From: CAYVOV01 sp964453525
GTDB lineage: Bacteria; Chloroflexota; Dehalococcoidia; Dehalococcoidales; UBA2162
Assembly: GCA_964453525.1 (NCBI GenBank)
Contig: CAYVOV010000012.1
Span: forward strand, 1-64,000
Direction of reading: 5' to 3'
DNA: 64,000 nucleotides
In this document: positions 1 through 8,946 of the stretch, one piece after another
Layout: the number at the start of each line of letters is the position of its first letter
Position numbering within the stretch: position 1 is the first letter of the stretch
The notes under the pieces: model-generated
What the model was told of the DNA's origin: nothing
Database searches by the model: none
The model's input: the letters and a program-made list of their open reading frames with translations, nothing else
Position numbers and translations under genes: made by a program

Positions 1-284
1 CCTCCATTTCAAAGTTCAAGGCTGTTCTATATGTCACTTTCTGAGTGTTTGTTACATGATGGACCAACGAGTAATAAGCTGATTCTGATACCCTGACTTA
101 GGTTCAGGGTGTCATTTATTCAGAACTCCCAGTTTCCAGTTTCATTGAAAGCAGCAATAACGTTTTAGGCAATTATCCCCTTACGTCACGTACCGAGGTG
201 TGGATAGCATGAATAATATCCAGTATTTATAATAGCAAACCGTCTTGAATCGCTTTCATAGCCTCGTAGCGCCTCTCATATATA

Positions 285-313
285 TTGACAACCTTTTTTT
301 TATGATATATTAT
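285..313 (+). promoter_or_regulatory. sigma70-type promoter
   Basis: TTGACA at 285-290 is followed 17 bp later by TATTAT at 308-313. It lies 50-80 bp upstream of the first gene of a three-gene operon and directly upstream of a long palindrome, so start-site control is likely. Seen in sequence; the promoter function is inferred. Confidence 0.6.
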
Positions 314-317
314 GTCC

Positions 318-348
318 ATAGAGTACTTTGTTATATAAAGTACTCTAT
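318..348. promoter_or_regulatory. palindromic operator overlapping the transcription start
   Basis: Perfect 12-bp inverted repeat: ATAGAGTACTTT at 318-329, seven-base spacer, AAAGTACTCTAT at 337-348. It starts just after the -10 box and ends before the Shine-Dalgarno GGAGG at 355-359, so a bound dimer would block initiation. The winged-helix regulator encoded as the second gene of the same operon is the natural candidate ligand (inference). Confidence 0.6.
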
Positions 349-365
349 ATGGTCGGAGGTGAGTG

Positions 366-965
366 ATGAAATCAGCTATAGATATAAGGAAAATCCAACG
401 CAAGGTATATATGGCCTACTTCCAGGATGGATTATGGGATGTAGTCTTGGGGCTTTTCCTATTAGGTTGGGGATTTGCTATCTTGTTTGATCTTGGCTGG
501 TTGCCAGGCGCAACCTTTATAGCCTTATTCTGGATGGCTCTAGGGTTGAAACAGAGAATAACCTATCCCAGAATCGGTTACGCTAAAGCTGCTGAACACC
601 GAAAACAAAAGTCAAGAGTTGTAATTGCTGGTGCCGTTACTCTGCTCTTGGGCATAATGATCTTCCTCCTGGTGGTTACAGGTGGAATGCCTCAGTTCCT
701 GCGCGATTACTTCGAGCTTCTTTTTGGTACAATGCTGGCCATTGCTATTGGATTAATTGGCTACTGGTGGGGAATCGCCCGCTGGTACGGATATGCCGGA
801 TTGGTATTTGTTTTTGCTACTTGCAACCATTGGCTGGGACTATCCTTCGAACTGAGTTTCATCATACCGGGAGGAGTGATTCTTTTGTACGGAATGACCA
901 TATTTGCTCGATTCCTTCGTAAGTATCCACCGGTATTGACGGAGGGCTTTGATGACAACCAATAA
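366..965 (+). CDS. multi-pass membrane protein of unknown function
   Basis: About 199 residues with roughly five hydrophobic segments, beginning around residues 15-50 and ending near the C-terminus. The N-terminal part (about residues 5-30) is amphipathic and precedes the first membrane span. I chose the ATG at 366 over the GTG at 363 because GGAGG at 355-359 is then six bases away. The stop overlaps the start of the next gene, a winged-helix regulator, by 14 bases, so the two are translationally coupled. Such a membrane protein/small regulator pair is common, but I do not recognise a specific family or substrate. It could be a sensor or partner for the regulator. Confidence 0.75.
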   Translation: MKSAIDIRKIQRKVYMAYFQDGLWDVVLGLFLLGWGFAILFDLGWLPGATFIALFWMALGLKQRITYPRIGYAKAAEHRKQKSRVVIAGAVTLLLGIMIFLLVVTGGMPQFLRDYFELLFGTMLAIAIGLIGYWWGIARWYGYAGLVFVFATCNHWLGLSFELSFIIPGGVILLYGMTIFARFLRKYPPVLTEGFDDNQ

Positions 966-1284
966 GGACCGTAGTGAAACTCAAGAGCCAATTGCCAAAA
1001 TTGACCGACTGATCCACGAACCTTCCAGGCTAACTATTATGGCCCACCTGTACGTTGTGGAAAGTGCAGACTTCGTTTTCTTAGTTCGCCAGACTGGTAT
1101 GACTTGGGGTAATCTATCAGTGCATCTAAGCAAGTTGGAAGCTGCTGGATACGTGGTTAGCGAAAAGGAATTTCTAGGTAAGAAACCCCACACTACCGTT
1201 CGACTTACTGATGAGGGTCGACTCGCCTTCGATGAGTACCGAAATAGCATGAAGGAGGCTCTCGAAAACTTGCCTAGCCCGTGA
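952..1284 (+). CDS. winged-helix transcriptional regulator (ArsR/MarR-like, HTH_34 type)
   Basis: 110-residue cytoplasmic DNA-binding protein. Residues about 15-95 read as a winged helix: LTIMAHLYVVE at the first helix, TGMTWGNLSVHLSKLEAAGYV as turn plus recognition helix, and a basic wing ending TTVRLTDEGR, which is typical of the small single-domain regulators in PF13601. ATG at 952 is preceded by GGAGGG at 941-946; the upstream in-frame TTG at 949 is less likely. It overlaps the membrane protein gene and lies 37 bases before the serine hydrolase gene. Its likely target is the palindrome at 318-348, giving autoregulation (inference). The effector is unknown. Confidence 0.85.
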   Translation: MTTNKDRSETQEPIAKIDRLIHEPSRLTIMAHLYVVESADFVFLVRQTGMTWGNLSVHLSKLEAAGYVVSEKEFLGKKPHTTVRLTDEGRLAFDEYRNSMKEALENLPSP

Positions 1285-1321
1285 AGAAAAGCTTAAGCAC
1301 GCTGTCCGAAGGAGACAAAAC

Positions 1322-3700
1322 ATGAAAAAACTGATACTGTCCCTACTCATTACTATCATTCTACTAGTAGGTTGTGCACTTCAGACCACTCCGACAATAA
1401 CTCCAGAACTACAGTGGAAACTTGACCTCCTAGTGGAACAACTCGAACAACAGCGTCAGACGCTGCACGTACCTGGTATGGCCATCGCGGTGGTTAAAGA
1501 TGATGAAGTGATTCTCAATCGTGGCTTCGGGGTTGCCAATGTAGAAAAGGAAACACCAGTGACACCGGAAACTATCTTTGCTATTGGTTCATCTACTAAA
1601 GCCTTTACCTCTACATTGGTCGGCATGCTGGTCGATGAAGGCAGGATGGGCTGGGACGACCCAGTCACCAAATACCTACCATACTTTCAGATGAATGCTG
1701 AAAGTGATAATGAAAGCGCTGAGATCACAATACGGGATGTACTTTCCCACCGTACCGGCTTTACCCGTATGGGCTTACTTATTGCCAGTGGTAAAATCCC
1801 CATCGAAGAAGTGTTGCATGATGCCACCAATGCAGAGCCATATGTGCCGTTAAGTGAGAAATGGTATTACAGCAATGTGATGTATATGTCCGCAGGTGTA
1901 GCGGCCGGTAAGTCAGTTAGTGCAGACTGGGATACACTAGTAAAGGAACGTATCTTTGAGCCACTGGGTATGGATAGTACAACTACATCTATCACTCAGG
2001 TTGAGATGGATTCGAGACTGGCATCAGGCTATCTATGGGATGAGGACCTACAGGCTTACGAATATAAACCAATGCGTAATGTCGATAATATCGGCCCGTC
2101 CGGATCCATTAATTCGAATATTCTTGATATGGCAAAATGGTTGCGTTTCCTACTTAATCGAGGTGAATATAAAGGCCATCGACTTATAAGTGGGGAAAAT
2201 CTCAAAGAAACATGGACGACACAGATTGATATTACCGAGGATGTAGGCTATGGAATGGGTTGGATGATACGCGAATGGGAAGGTCAGCCTGTCATTGAAC
2301 ACGGCGGTAATGTAGATGGTTTCTCTGCACAGGTAGCTATGCTGCCAGAGTCTAACCTCGGCTTCGTTTTACTCACTAACGTCTCGGCAAGCTTATTACC
2401 ACCCCTGATTATAAATATGGTCTGGGATACGCTGCTGGGTGAGGAAACAGGTAATGTTGAAACGTCTGAGGACTATAAACCATATCTCGGCAAGTATATT
2501 GCTAACTTTGGCCAGTTCAAAGACACAACATTCACGGTTTTGGTCCAGAATAACCGCCTCGCCATTGATATCCCAGGACAACAGGTCTTCGAACTCAAGG
2601 AGCCCGATGAAGAAGGCAAATGGTACTTTGTCATCAGCAACGATATTGCCGTATCCTTCGAACGTGATGAAGGTGATAATGTCATTGCCATGAAGATGTA
2701 CCAGTCTGGTATGACCTTCGATATACCCAGAGAAGGTGTCGAGATTGCAGCAGATATTCCTCTAGACGAATTACAGAAGTATCTCGGTAACTATCGCTCT
2801 GATGAGCTTGAAATGACCGTTGAGGTCCTGATACAAAATAACCGGCTTGCCATCGATGTGCCCGGGCAGATGGTCTACGAGCTTTATCCCCCTAATAAGG
2901 AGGGCGTGTGGGTTTTTCGTGTTACACCTGATATAAGCGTAAGATTCAGCGAATCAACCTCCGGAGAGGTAGATTCACTTACAATGTACCAAGCAGGCAT
3001 GGAGTTTACCATGCCGCAGATTGAGAGTAAAAGACTGCCAACGGTTGCTGAAATCATGACTCTGCGTGATGCCGAAGGTAACGAGGCAGCCCTGGAATCT
3101 ATAGGCAACTATAGAGTTGACAGCACTTTATATAGTGTTCAGTCGGGAGTTAAAGGAACAGTCTCAATGTATGTTGCCGGTCCTGATAAATATCGTGTTG
3201 ACGCTGACTACGGCAAGTACGGCTATAGTCACACGGTCGTAAATGGTGACCGTGCCTGGATCGAATCAAGTTTCGGTCCCTTTAAGGAACTACGTGGCCA
3301 GTTACTAGCGCAGGCTAAGCGAGGACATCCTTATGTTATGACTGGTGACTGGCGCGACTACTTTGACACTATAGATGTGATACGAGCTGATGTGCTTGAT
3401 GGTAAAGAAGTTTATGTAGTGGAGTTAAAATCGGGTGACTTGCCGAAGATTACTGTATTTGTTGATGCAATAACAGGTGACGTGCTTCTTTCTAAAATAA
3501 TATTAATAAATGAGGGGGGTATTGGTATTCCGGTAACCACACGATCTGAAGACTTCCGTGACGTGCATGGTATTCGTGTTCCTTCTCGTTCGATCTCAAG
3601 CAATGAGCAGACAGGCAGGACTATTGTAGAGGATGAACAAATAGAGACCAATTTACAGCTGGATGATGATTTCTTTTTCCTGACACCACTGAAAGAATAG
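1322..3700 (+). CDS. serine hydrolase lipoprotein (beta-lactamase/PBP4*-type) with duplicated C-terminal domain
   Basis: 792 residues. A signal peptide with lipobox LLVGC puts Cys18 at the acylation site, so the protein is membrane-anchored and extracytoplasmic. The class C beta-lactamase/DD-peptidase fold spans about residues 35-370, with SSTK (S90/K93) as SxxK, YSN as YxN, and HGGN replacing KTG as in the PF00144 esterase/peptidase group. Two tandem homologous beta domains follow (about 385-480 and 490-580), each with a block like NNRLAIDxPGQ. The last 200 residues resemble an outer-membrane lipoprotein-sorting (LolA-like) or DUF4292-like fold. Third gene of the operon, with AAGGAG ten bases before the ATG. 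It could be a peptidase or esterase; I cannot say which. Confidence 0.9.
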   Translation: MKKLILSLLITIILLVGCALQTTPTITPELQWKLDLLVEQLEQQRQTLHVPGMAIAVVKDDEVILNRGFGVANVEKETPVTPETIFAIGSSTKAFTSTLVGMLVDEGRMGWDDPVTKYLPYFQMNAESDNESAEITIRDVLSHRTGFTRMGLLIASGKIPIEEVLHDATNAEPYVPLSEKWYYSNVMYMSAGVAAGKSVSADWDTLVKERIFEPLGMDSTTTSITQVEMDSRLASGYLWDEDLQAYEYKPMRNVDNIGPSGSINSNILDMAKWLRFLLNRGEYKGHRLISGENLKETWTTQIDITEDVGYGMGWMIREWEGQPVIEHGGNVDGFSAQVAMLPESNLGFVLLTNVSASLLPPLIINMVWDTLLGEETGNVETSEDYKPYLGKYIANFGQFKDTTFTVLVQNNRLAIDIPGQQVFELKEPDEEGKWYFVISNDIAVSFERDEGDNVIAMKMYQSGMTFDIPREGVEIAADIPLDELQKYLGNYRSDELEMTVEVLIQNNRLAIDVPGQMVYELYPPNKEGVWVFRVTPDISVRFSESTSGEVDSLTMYQAGMEFTMPQIESKRLPTVAEIMTLRDAEGNEAALESIGNYRVDSTLYSVQSGVKGTVSMYVAGPDKYRVDADYGKYGYSHTVVNGDRAWIESSFGPFKELRGQLLAQAKRGHPYVMTGDWRDYFDTIDVIRADVLDGKEVYVVELKSGDLPKITVFVDAITGDVLLSKIILINEGGIGIPVTTRSEDFRDVHGIRVPSRSISSNEQTGRTIVEDEQIETNLQLDDDFFFLTPLKE

Positions 3701-3861
3701 GATGTTTGTCACATCATGCGTGCTCGTGGGCGATACCATTTGCTTTCTCGATAAAATCATATACACGATAGTCCAGTCTTATTTCTTTGGTTTAAGCTTC
3801 ATACCGAATAGAAAACGAGTGATGTTTGTTCGCTTGACCAAAAGGTCGTAGGCAAGCATAG

Positions 3862-4089
3862 TCACTCATTTCCAATTAAAACGACCGTTACGGAGGAGTC
3901 TCTCAGGTATACATCTCTAATTCTCTGACGGATAGCATCGACATTAGTGTTAGGATGAATATCGCCTTCCTGAACAGAATTTGAGATAAAGACATGGTAT
4001 AAATCGGAAAATCTTTGCTCAAAATCTGTCTTGTATTGCTCGTCCCCATGATAGAAACTGATGAATACCCTATGGATCTGGTATACCAT
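3862..4089 (-). pseudogene. truncated TIR-like (DUF1863/ThsB-like) protein remnant
   Basis: 75 codons from the ATG at 4089 (GGAG upstream); another in-frame ATG lies five codons earlier. The protein begins HRVFISFYHGDEQYK and ends IRDVYLRDSSVTVVLIGNE before a stop. This is the first half of the MTH538/DUF1863 TIR-like fold (PF08937), normally about 130-200 residues and continuing after VVLIG with a conserved W/H-D-W-E-I helix. That second half is absent, and I do not find it in the next 150 bases. TIR-like proteins of this family serve in anti-phage systems such as Thoeris (ThsB). No ThsA partner is nearby, so this looks like a decayed remnant. Confidence 0.65.
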
Positions 4090-4243
4090 GATGCCCTGCT
4101 CCACAAAGGATACCGCTTCTTAAGTTAGAGTTAATGCCCTTTTATTCTCTTTGTGCAGAAGATTATATGTCATAGGAGAAGTGGAAAACAAGACGACTCG
4201 GACAATTCGAGGTACAAAAATAAAGAGATCGACTACATCGGAG

Positions 4244-4273
4244 TGGTGTATAGTGGGGAGAGTCGAACTCCCC
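4244..4273 (-). other. isolated tRNA/tmRNA-like T-arm and 3' end
   Basis: On minus, GGGGAG-TTCGACT-CTCCCC forms a T-arm with a canonical seven-base T loop, followed 12 bases later by CCA (4244-4246). No matching 5' acceptor or D-arm sequence is seen upstream, and the acceptor segment is one base too long, so this is not an intact tRNA. It may be a leftover attachment-site copy or a chance hairpin. Confidence 0.3.
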
Positions 4274-4712
4274 CTAAAACAATGCTTTGTTTTGTTTAAT
4301 CTGAATTATCAGATGAAAAATCTATTAAATTTGCCTCTGTCTTGAGTCATCGAAATACCGGACTATCATCATGGCTGGGAAAGCCCTGTATCGGCTTGTA
4401 CACATCGCTTCCAGATTGCTGGTCGCTGTCTGTTTAATAATCTGGTATACAGCTGGACTTCTTACTCAAGAAAAAGGCAAACGAACCTACTCTGATGATC
4501 GATAGTCGATTGCAGCAGTTATATCTTTTAGAAAGTAAATGGATAGTAAAAAGTAGCGCAGGGAGTATAAGCTGAAATCAAAACTATAACCCGCGTTACG
4601 TTGTTTGTTTTGTCGGACATGCAACATCTCGCCGGGTAACTCACTTCACAAGCGGTAGTCCGCCAAGAATGGTAACATTTCCTTAGAATTTGTCTCGGCC
4701 CAATAAGGATTG

Positions 4713-4748
4713 AAGCCCTCTATCTTGAAGCAAAGATAGAGGGCTTTT
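4713..4748 (+). terminator. strong intrinsic-terminator-like hairpin
   Basis: Perfect stem of at least 12 bp: GCCCTCTATCTT (4715-4726), loop GAAGCA, AAGATAGAGGGC (4733-4744), then TTTT. The AA/TT extensions lengthen it to 14 bp. It sits in the non-coding stretch before the kinase gene. Apart from this hairpin, the TIR remnant and the T-arm-like element, I see nothing recognisable in 3700-5050. Confidence 0.6.
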
Positions 4749-5051
4749 GCCGTAGAGCCTTATCGTCCTTTCAGACTTCCTCTCCGCCCTCAGCTTGGTG
4801 AGCTAGTGCTCCATGTTGTCCAGCGGCGGCCTGAGACTCGCCCGACAGCCGTCCGATCTTCCTGATGGCAGCCTCAAGGTCTCCATTTGCTGCAGTTGCC
4901 TCTCGTTTTTCCTTCGCCATAATACTATTATGCCGCGAAACGGGGGATTTGTAAGCGCCTCCGCCCTGAGAAGCTGGAAATCGACATTTGACAATGATTA
5001 ACAACAGTCATACACTGTAGGAACAAATCAGGCACGGGAGGGCTATTCCTT

Positions 5052-8000
5052 ATGATATGCCCGCACTGTCAGGCTGAAAATACGGATACTGCTAAATTCT
5101 GTATAGACTGTGGACAGCCATTTCACACTGAGTCAATATGCCCTCAATGCAATCATATAAATAAGCCTACTGCTAAATTCTGCGAAGAATGTGGCTACTC
5201 CCTTGCTGAGCCGACACCCGCACAAACCAAACCATCCACCGAACCCACCTCCTTCGCCGATGACCGCTACAAGGTAAAGAGAAAGCTTGGGGAAGGCGGC
5301 AAGAAAAAGGTCTACCTGGTAACAGATACGAGACTGAACAGAGACGTCGCCTTCGCTCTGATAAAAACGGAAAACCTGGATGAAGACGCCAGGAAACGCG
5401 TCACCCGCGAAGCCCAGGCAATGGCAAAGCTCGGTGACCACCCCAACATCATGACCATCCATGACATGGGAGAGGAAAAAGGACAGCCGTATATCGTTAT
5501 TCCCGAGATGTCTGGCGGCGATGTCGAAGGAATCATCAATGAAGCACCAGAGCACAGACTCCCCCTCGAACAGGCTATTACCATCTCCAAATCCGTCTGC
5601 CTCGGTCTGGAGTTTGCCCACTCCAAGGGAATCGTCCACCGGGACATCAAACCGGGTAATGTCTGGATGAGCGAAGACGGCACGGTCAAGATAGGCGACT
5701 TCGGCCTGGCGATGGTAACCGATGTCTCGAGGCTGACCCGGGAAGGTATGATGGTAGGCACTGTATCCTACATGCCGCCGGAGCAGGCGATGGGAGGCGA
5801 GATAACAGAGAAAGCCGACCTCTACTCACTGGGGGCGATGCTCTATGAGATGGTGACAGGCAGGCCGCCCTTTGTAGGAGATGACTCTATTGCCATTATA
5901 GGCGGGCACATCAATACTCCACCGGTATCACCCACCTGGCACCGCAGCGACCTTCCCCCGGCACTGGAGACACTGATACTGCAGCTGCTTGAGAAAGACC
6001 CGGAGAAGAGACCAACATCGGCTAAAGATGTCTATAACGCCCTGGAATCGATAGAGAAGGGTGATATAAAGGAATCTACCGTAGAAACACAGGTGCCATC
6101 TGAGAATCCCCTCTACAGGAGGGTCTTTGTCGGCAGAGAGACTGAACTGAAACAGTTACATTCTGCTTTTGATGGGGCTATATCCGGGCAGGGGGCATTG
6201 ATGATGGTGGTGGGAGAGCCGGGAATAGGCAAGACTGCCGTCTGTGAGCAATTATCCACCTATGTCACCCTGAGAGGTGGCAAACCACTGGTCGGTCATT
6301 GTTATGAAGAAGGCTCATTATCCCTGCCCTACCTTGCCTTCGTCGAGGCGATGAGGTCGTACGTCCTTGACAGGGAAGTAGAGGACTTGAGGAAGGAATT
6401 AGGGACAGGGGCAACCGATGTAGCCAGGATAGTATCGGAGATAAGGGAGAAGCTTAAGGTAAAGCCCAGGGAAGCAGAGAATCCTGAGGAAGACAGGTAC
6501 CGGCTGATGCAGGCGGTAACAAGTTTCCTCTCAAATGCCGCTGCCGTTAAACCGATGCTTGTCATCCTGGAAGACCTCCATGATGCCGATAAAGGCACAT
6601 TAGAAATGTTGTTCTATGTCTCAAGGAATCTATCCAACAAAAGAATCCTTATTGTGGGTACCTACCGTGACGTGGAGGTAGACAGGAATCATCCCTTATC
6701 AGCCGCACTGGCCGAGTTAAGGCGTGCTTCGAGCTTCGATAGAATCCTCCTTAGAGGCCTTAATGTCGATGAAGTAAGCCGGATGCTGAAGAGCATTAAC
6801 GGAGAAGAGGTGCCCTGGGTAGTAGCCGAGGCTATCCACAACCAGACAGAAGGTAATCCACTGTTTGTCCAGGAGGTGGTCAGGTATCTCACTGAGGAGA
6901 AGCTGCTGGTACGGGCGGGTGGAAAAATGATAACCGCCGGGTCTACTCCCTTAGAGATGAACATACCCGAGGGATTAAGGGATGTCATCGGCAAGAGACT
7001 GTCAAACCTCAGTGAAGAGTGTAATAGATTACTCTCTATAGCTGCCGTCATAGGCAGGGAATTCAGGCTTGATGTATTACAGAAGGTAGCGGATATATCT
7101 GAGGATGAAGTCCTTACATACATTGAAGAGGCTAAAAGGGTAGCCATCATCGAGGAACGTTCGGCGGTAGGAGCGGCGGTGACCTACCGCTTTACCCACG
7201 CCTTTTTCAGGACGGTACTCTATGAAGAGAACATCGCCCCCAGACGTATAAGGTTGCACCAGCAGGTAGCCAGGGCACTTGAGGAAGTATACTCCAGTCG
7301 GTTACAGGAACATGCTGCGGAATTAGCTGAGCATTTCTCCTATTCTTCTGAAGCTGCTGACCTGGCCAAAGCAGTGACCTATGGAGAAATGGCTGCTCAA
7401 CGAGCCATGGATGTCTTTGATTATGGAGAAGCTGTACGTTTGTTGGATCAAGCTCTCAAAGTACAGGAAGTACTTGACTCTGGTGATAAATTGAAAAGAT
7501 GCGACCTGATACTGGACTTATGTGAAGCCTTACTCCTAATCCCGGACTTCAGACGTATTATTGATATTGAAGCCCCGGAGGCGTTTTCTCTCGCTGAAGA
7601 TTTAGAAGATAGTTCACGAGCCGTTCGCGCCTGCATGCCCGTATTGTGGTCTATCATTATGGAACAATCGGCGAGAGGGATAACATCTCCGTTATTTGGC
7701 GAGTGGCTTGAAAAGGCAGACCAACATGCCAGCCCAGATTCCCGCGAACGAGCATTGGTCGATGCATATCTCGGAGTAAGGAACTGGCAAAGAGGTGATT
7801 TTACATCAGGCCTGAGTTATTTTAATCAGGCTCTTGCCCTGGCGCGTCGATTGGATGACCAGTTTACTTTGCTACAAGTTATTCACAGAGTTCTAGTATT
7901 GCGTATAGGACCGCAGCATTTAGAGGAAAACGTGCAACTTGCTAAAGAGTTCTGGAGTATTATTCAAAGCCTTGGAATGAGTGCTATCGAAAGGCAAGGG

Positions 8001-8843
8001 TATGTTACTATTGCGAGTACATTTCTAATAGCAGGACTGAGACGTGACGCAGAAAAAGTTTGTGCAGAACTACGTGGGATAGCCCAACGCATTGGAAGCC
8101 TATCACATGAACTTGTATTAGTATTCATAGATTCAGCATTGGCACTGTTGGATGGTAAGCTTGAAGAAGTCATTAATTTAGTGACAAGCATGAAAACTCT
8201 TGGTGAAGAAGCAGGTATATCAGCGTATGGGAATGCCCAATTTAGTGACATTAGAGCTCGCATATTTCTTGGAAAACCTCTTGATATGTATGATGCAACA
8301 TCTCGTTCATTTGAAGGTAGACTCAGATATTGCCTGGTCCAAGCCCACCTTGGAGGAGTTGAAGAAGTATCGAAGATTCTTGAGAGATACGTTTTACAGC
8401 GTCCGAACGTTGGCAGTACCGACGATGAAATGCCTTTGTTTGTTGACACAATATTATTAGAAGCAAGTATGTTAACAGGGCAGAATCAAGTAGCCGAGAT
8501 TTTATATGATCGATTGAAGGGAGTGGGAGCCTATATATCAGGTGGTGTCCAAGGTCCTACCTGTATATCCCGCCATCTTGGAGCAGCAGCCGTTTTATTG
8601 GAAAGATTTGATGAGGCCAGAGAGCATTATAAAGAAGCAATCAGGGTCTGCACCGAGATGAAATTCCGCCCGGAACTGGCACTTTCCCGCCTACAATTTA
8701 CGGAACTCCTTCTCGACCATTACCCTGACGAGAAGAAAGAAGCCCTCGAGCACCTTGACTTTGCCATCAAAGAGTTCCGTGAGATGAAGATGAAGCCGTC
8801 ATTGGAGCGGGCTTTGAGGCGTAAGGAGATTCTGAAGGCCTGA
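5052..8843 (+). CDS. zinc-ribbon Ser/Thr protein kinase with AAA ATPase and TPR-rich C-terminus
   Basis: 1263-residue cytoplasmic signalling protein. Two zinc ribbons come first (C3/C6/C17/C20 and C30/C33/C44/C47), then a Hanks-type kinase at about 72-335. The kinase has Lys105 in the VAFALIK strand, HRDIKPGN (196-203) and DFG (216-218); its glycine loop reads GEGGKKKVY, losing the third glycine. A MalT/adenylyl-cyclase-like ATPase follows at about 355-650 with Walker A GEPGIGKT (388-395) and a Walker B-like MLVILEDLHDADK. The remaining 600 residues are helical repeats with SEEC-type TPR character. Kinase-AAA-TPR giants of this kind are one-protein signalling hubs. The gene stands alone, and partner and signal are unknown. 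Confidence 0.92.
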   Translation: MICPHCQAENTDTAKFCIDCGQPFHTESICPQCNHINKPTAKFCEECGYSLAEPTPAQTKPSTEPTSFADDRYKVKRKLGEGGKKKVYLVTDTRLNRDVAFALIKTENLDEDARKRVTREAQAMAKLGDHPNIMTIHDMGEEKGQPYIVIPEMSGGDVEGIINEAPEHRLPLEQAITISKSVCLGLEFAHSKGIVHRDIKPGNVWMSEDGTVKIGDFGLAMVTDVSRLTREGMMVGTVSYMPPEQAMGGEITEKADLYSLGAMLYEMVTGRPPFVGDDSIAIIGGHINTPPVSPTWHRSDLPPALETLILQLLEKDPEKRPTSAKDVYNALESIEKGDIKESTVETQVPSENPLYRRVFVGRETELKQLHSAFDGAISGQGALMMVVGEPGIGKTAVCEQLSTYVTLRGGKPLVGHCYEEGSLSLPYLAFVEAMRSYVLDREVEDLRKELGTGATDVARIVSEIREKLKVKPREAENPEEDRYRLMQAVTSFLSNAAAVKPMLVILEDLHDADKGTLEMLFYVSRNLSNKRILIVGTYRDVEVDRNHPLSAALAELRRASSFDRILLRGLNVDEVSRMLKSINGEEVPWVVAEAIHNQTEGNPLFVQEVVRYLTEEKLLVRAGGKMITAGSTPLEMNIPEGLRDVIGKRLSNLSEECNRLLSIAAVIGREFRLDVLQKVADISEDEVLTYIEEAKRVAIIEERSAVGAAVTYRFTHAFFRTVLYEENIAPRRIRLHQQVARALEEVYSSRLQEHAAELAEHFSYSSEAADLAKAVTYGEMAAQRAMDVFDYGEAVRLLDQALKVQEVLDSGDKLKRCDLILDLCEALLLIPDFRRIIDIEAPEAFSLAEDLEDSSRAVRACMPVLWSIIMEQSARGITSPLFGEWLEKADQHASPDSRERALVDAYLGVRNWQRGDFTSGLSYFNQALALARRLDDQFTLLQVIHRVLVLRIGPQHLEENVQLAKEFWSIIQSLGMSAIERQGYVTIASTFLIAGLRRDAEKVCAELRGIAQRIGSLSHELVLVFIDSALALLDGKLEEVINLVTSMKTLGEEAGISAYGNAQFSDIRARIFLGKPLDMYDATSRSFEGRLRYCLVQAHLGGVEEVSKILERYVLQRPNVGSTDDEMPLFVDTILLEASMLTGQNQVAEILYDRLKGVGAYISGGVQGPTCISRHLGAAAVLLERFDEAREHYKEAIRVCTEMKFRPELALSRLQFTELLLDHYPDEKKEALEHLDFAIKEFREMKMKPSLERALRRKEILKA

Positions 8844-8901
8844 AGCTTCCTTTTGGTTGAGTAGAGTGCACCCACGCCCGCATATATACACTGGCGGCGC
8901 G

Positions 8902-8942
8902 TAACCGCTAGGTTGTTGGTTCGAGTCCAGCCCGGGGAGCCA
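8902..8942 (+). other. tRNA-Asn-like 3' fragment (copy 1, attachment-site type)
   Basis: Sequence from the anticodon-loop end (TAACCGCTAGG) through T-arm GTTGG-TTCGAGT-CCAGC and acceptor CCGGGGA, then G-CCA. The 5' half of a tRNA is not present immediately upstream (no TCCCCGG acceptor strand), so this is a 3' fragment. A nearly identical fragment lies in inverted orientation at 14852-14893. Fragments of this extent are typical of tyrosine-integrase att sites with crossover in the anticodon loop. Confidence 0.65.
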
Positions 8943-8946
8943 GTTC

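Noticed and set aside
90..110. Hairpin ACCCTGA/TCAGGGT near the window start
   Set aside because: Only 7 bp with no T-run directly after it; too weak to call a terminator.
3862..4089. A working Thoeris defence system
   Set aside because: Only half of the TIR-like domain is present and no ThsA partner exists in the window.
4771..5004. Minus-strand frame of 77 codons before the kinase gene
   Set aside because: Ala/Glu/Gly-rich without family resemblance. I considered a broken restriction-modification fragment but could not support it in any frame.
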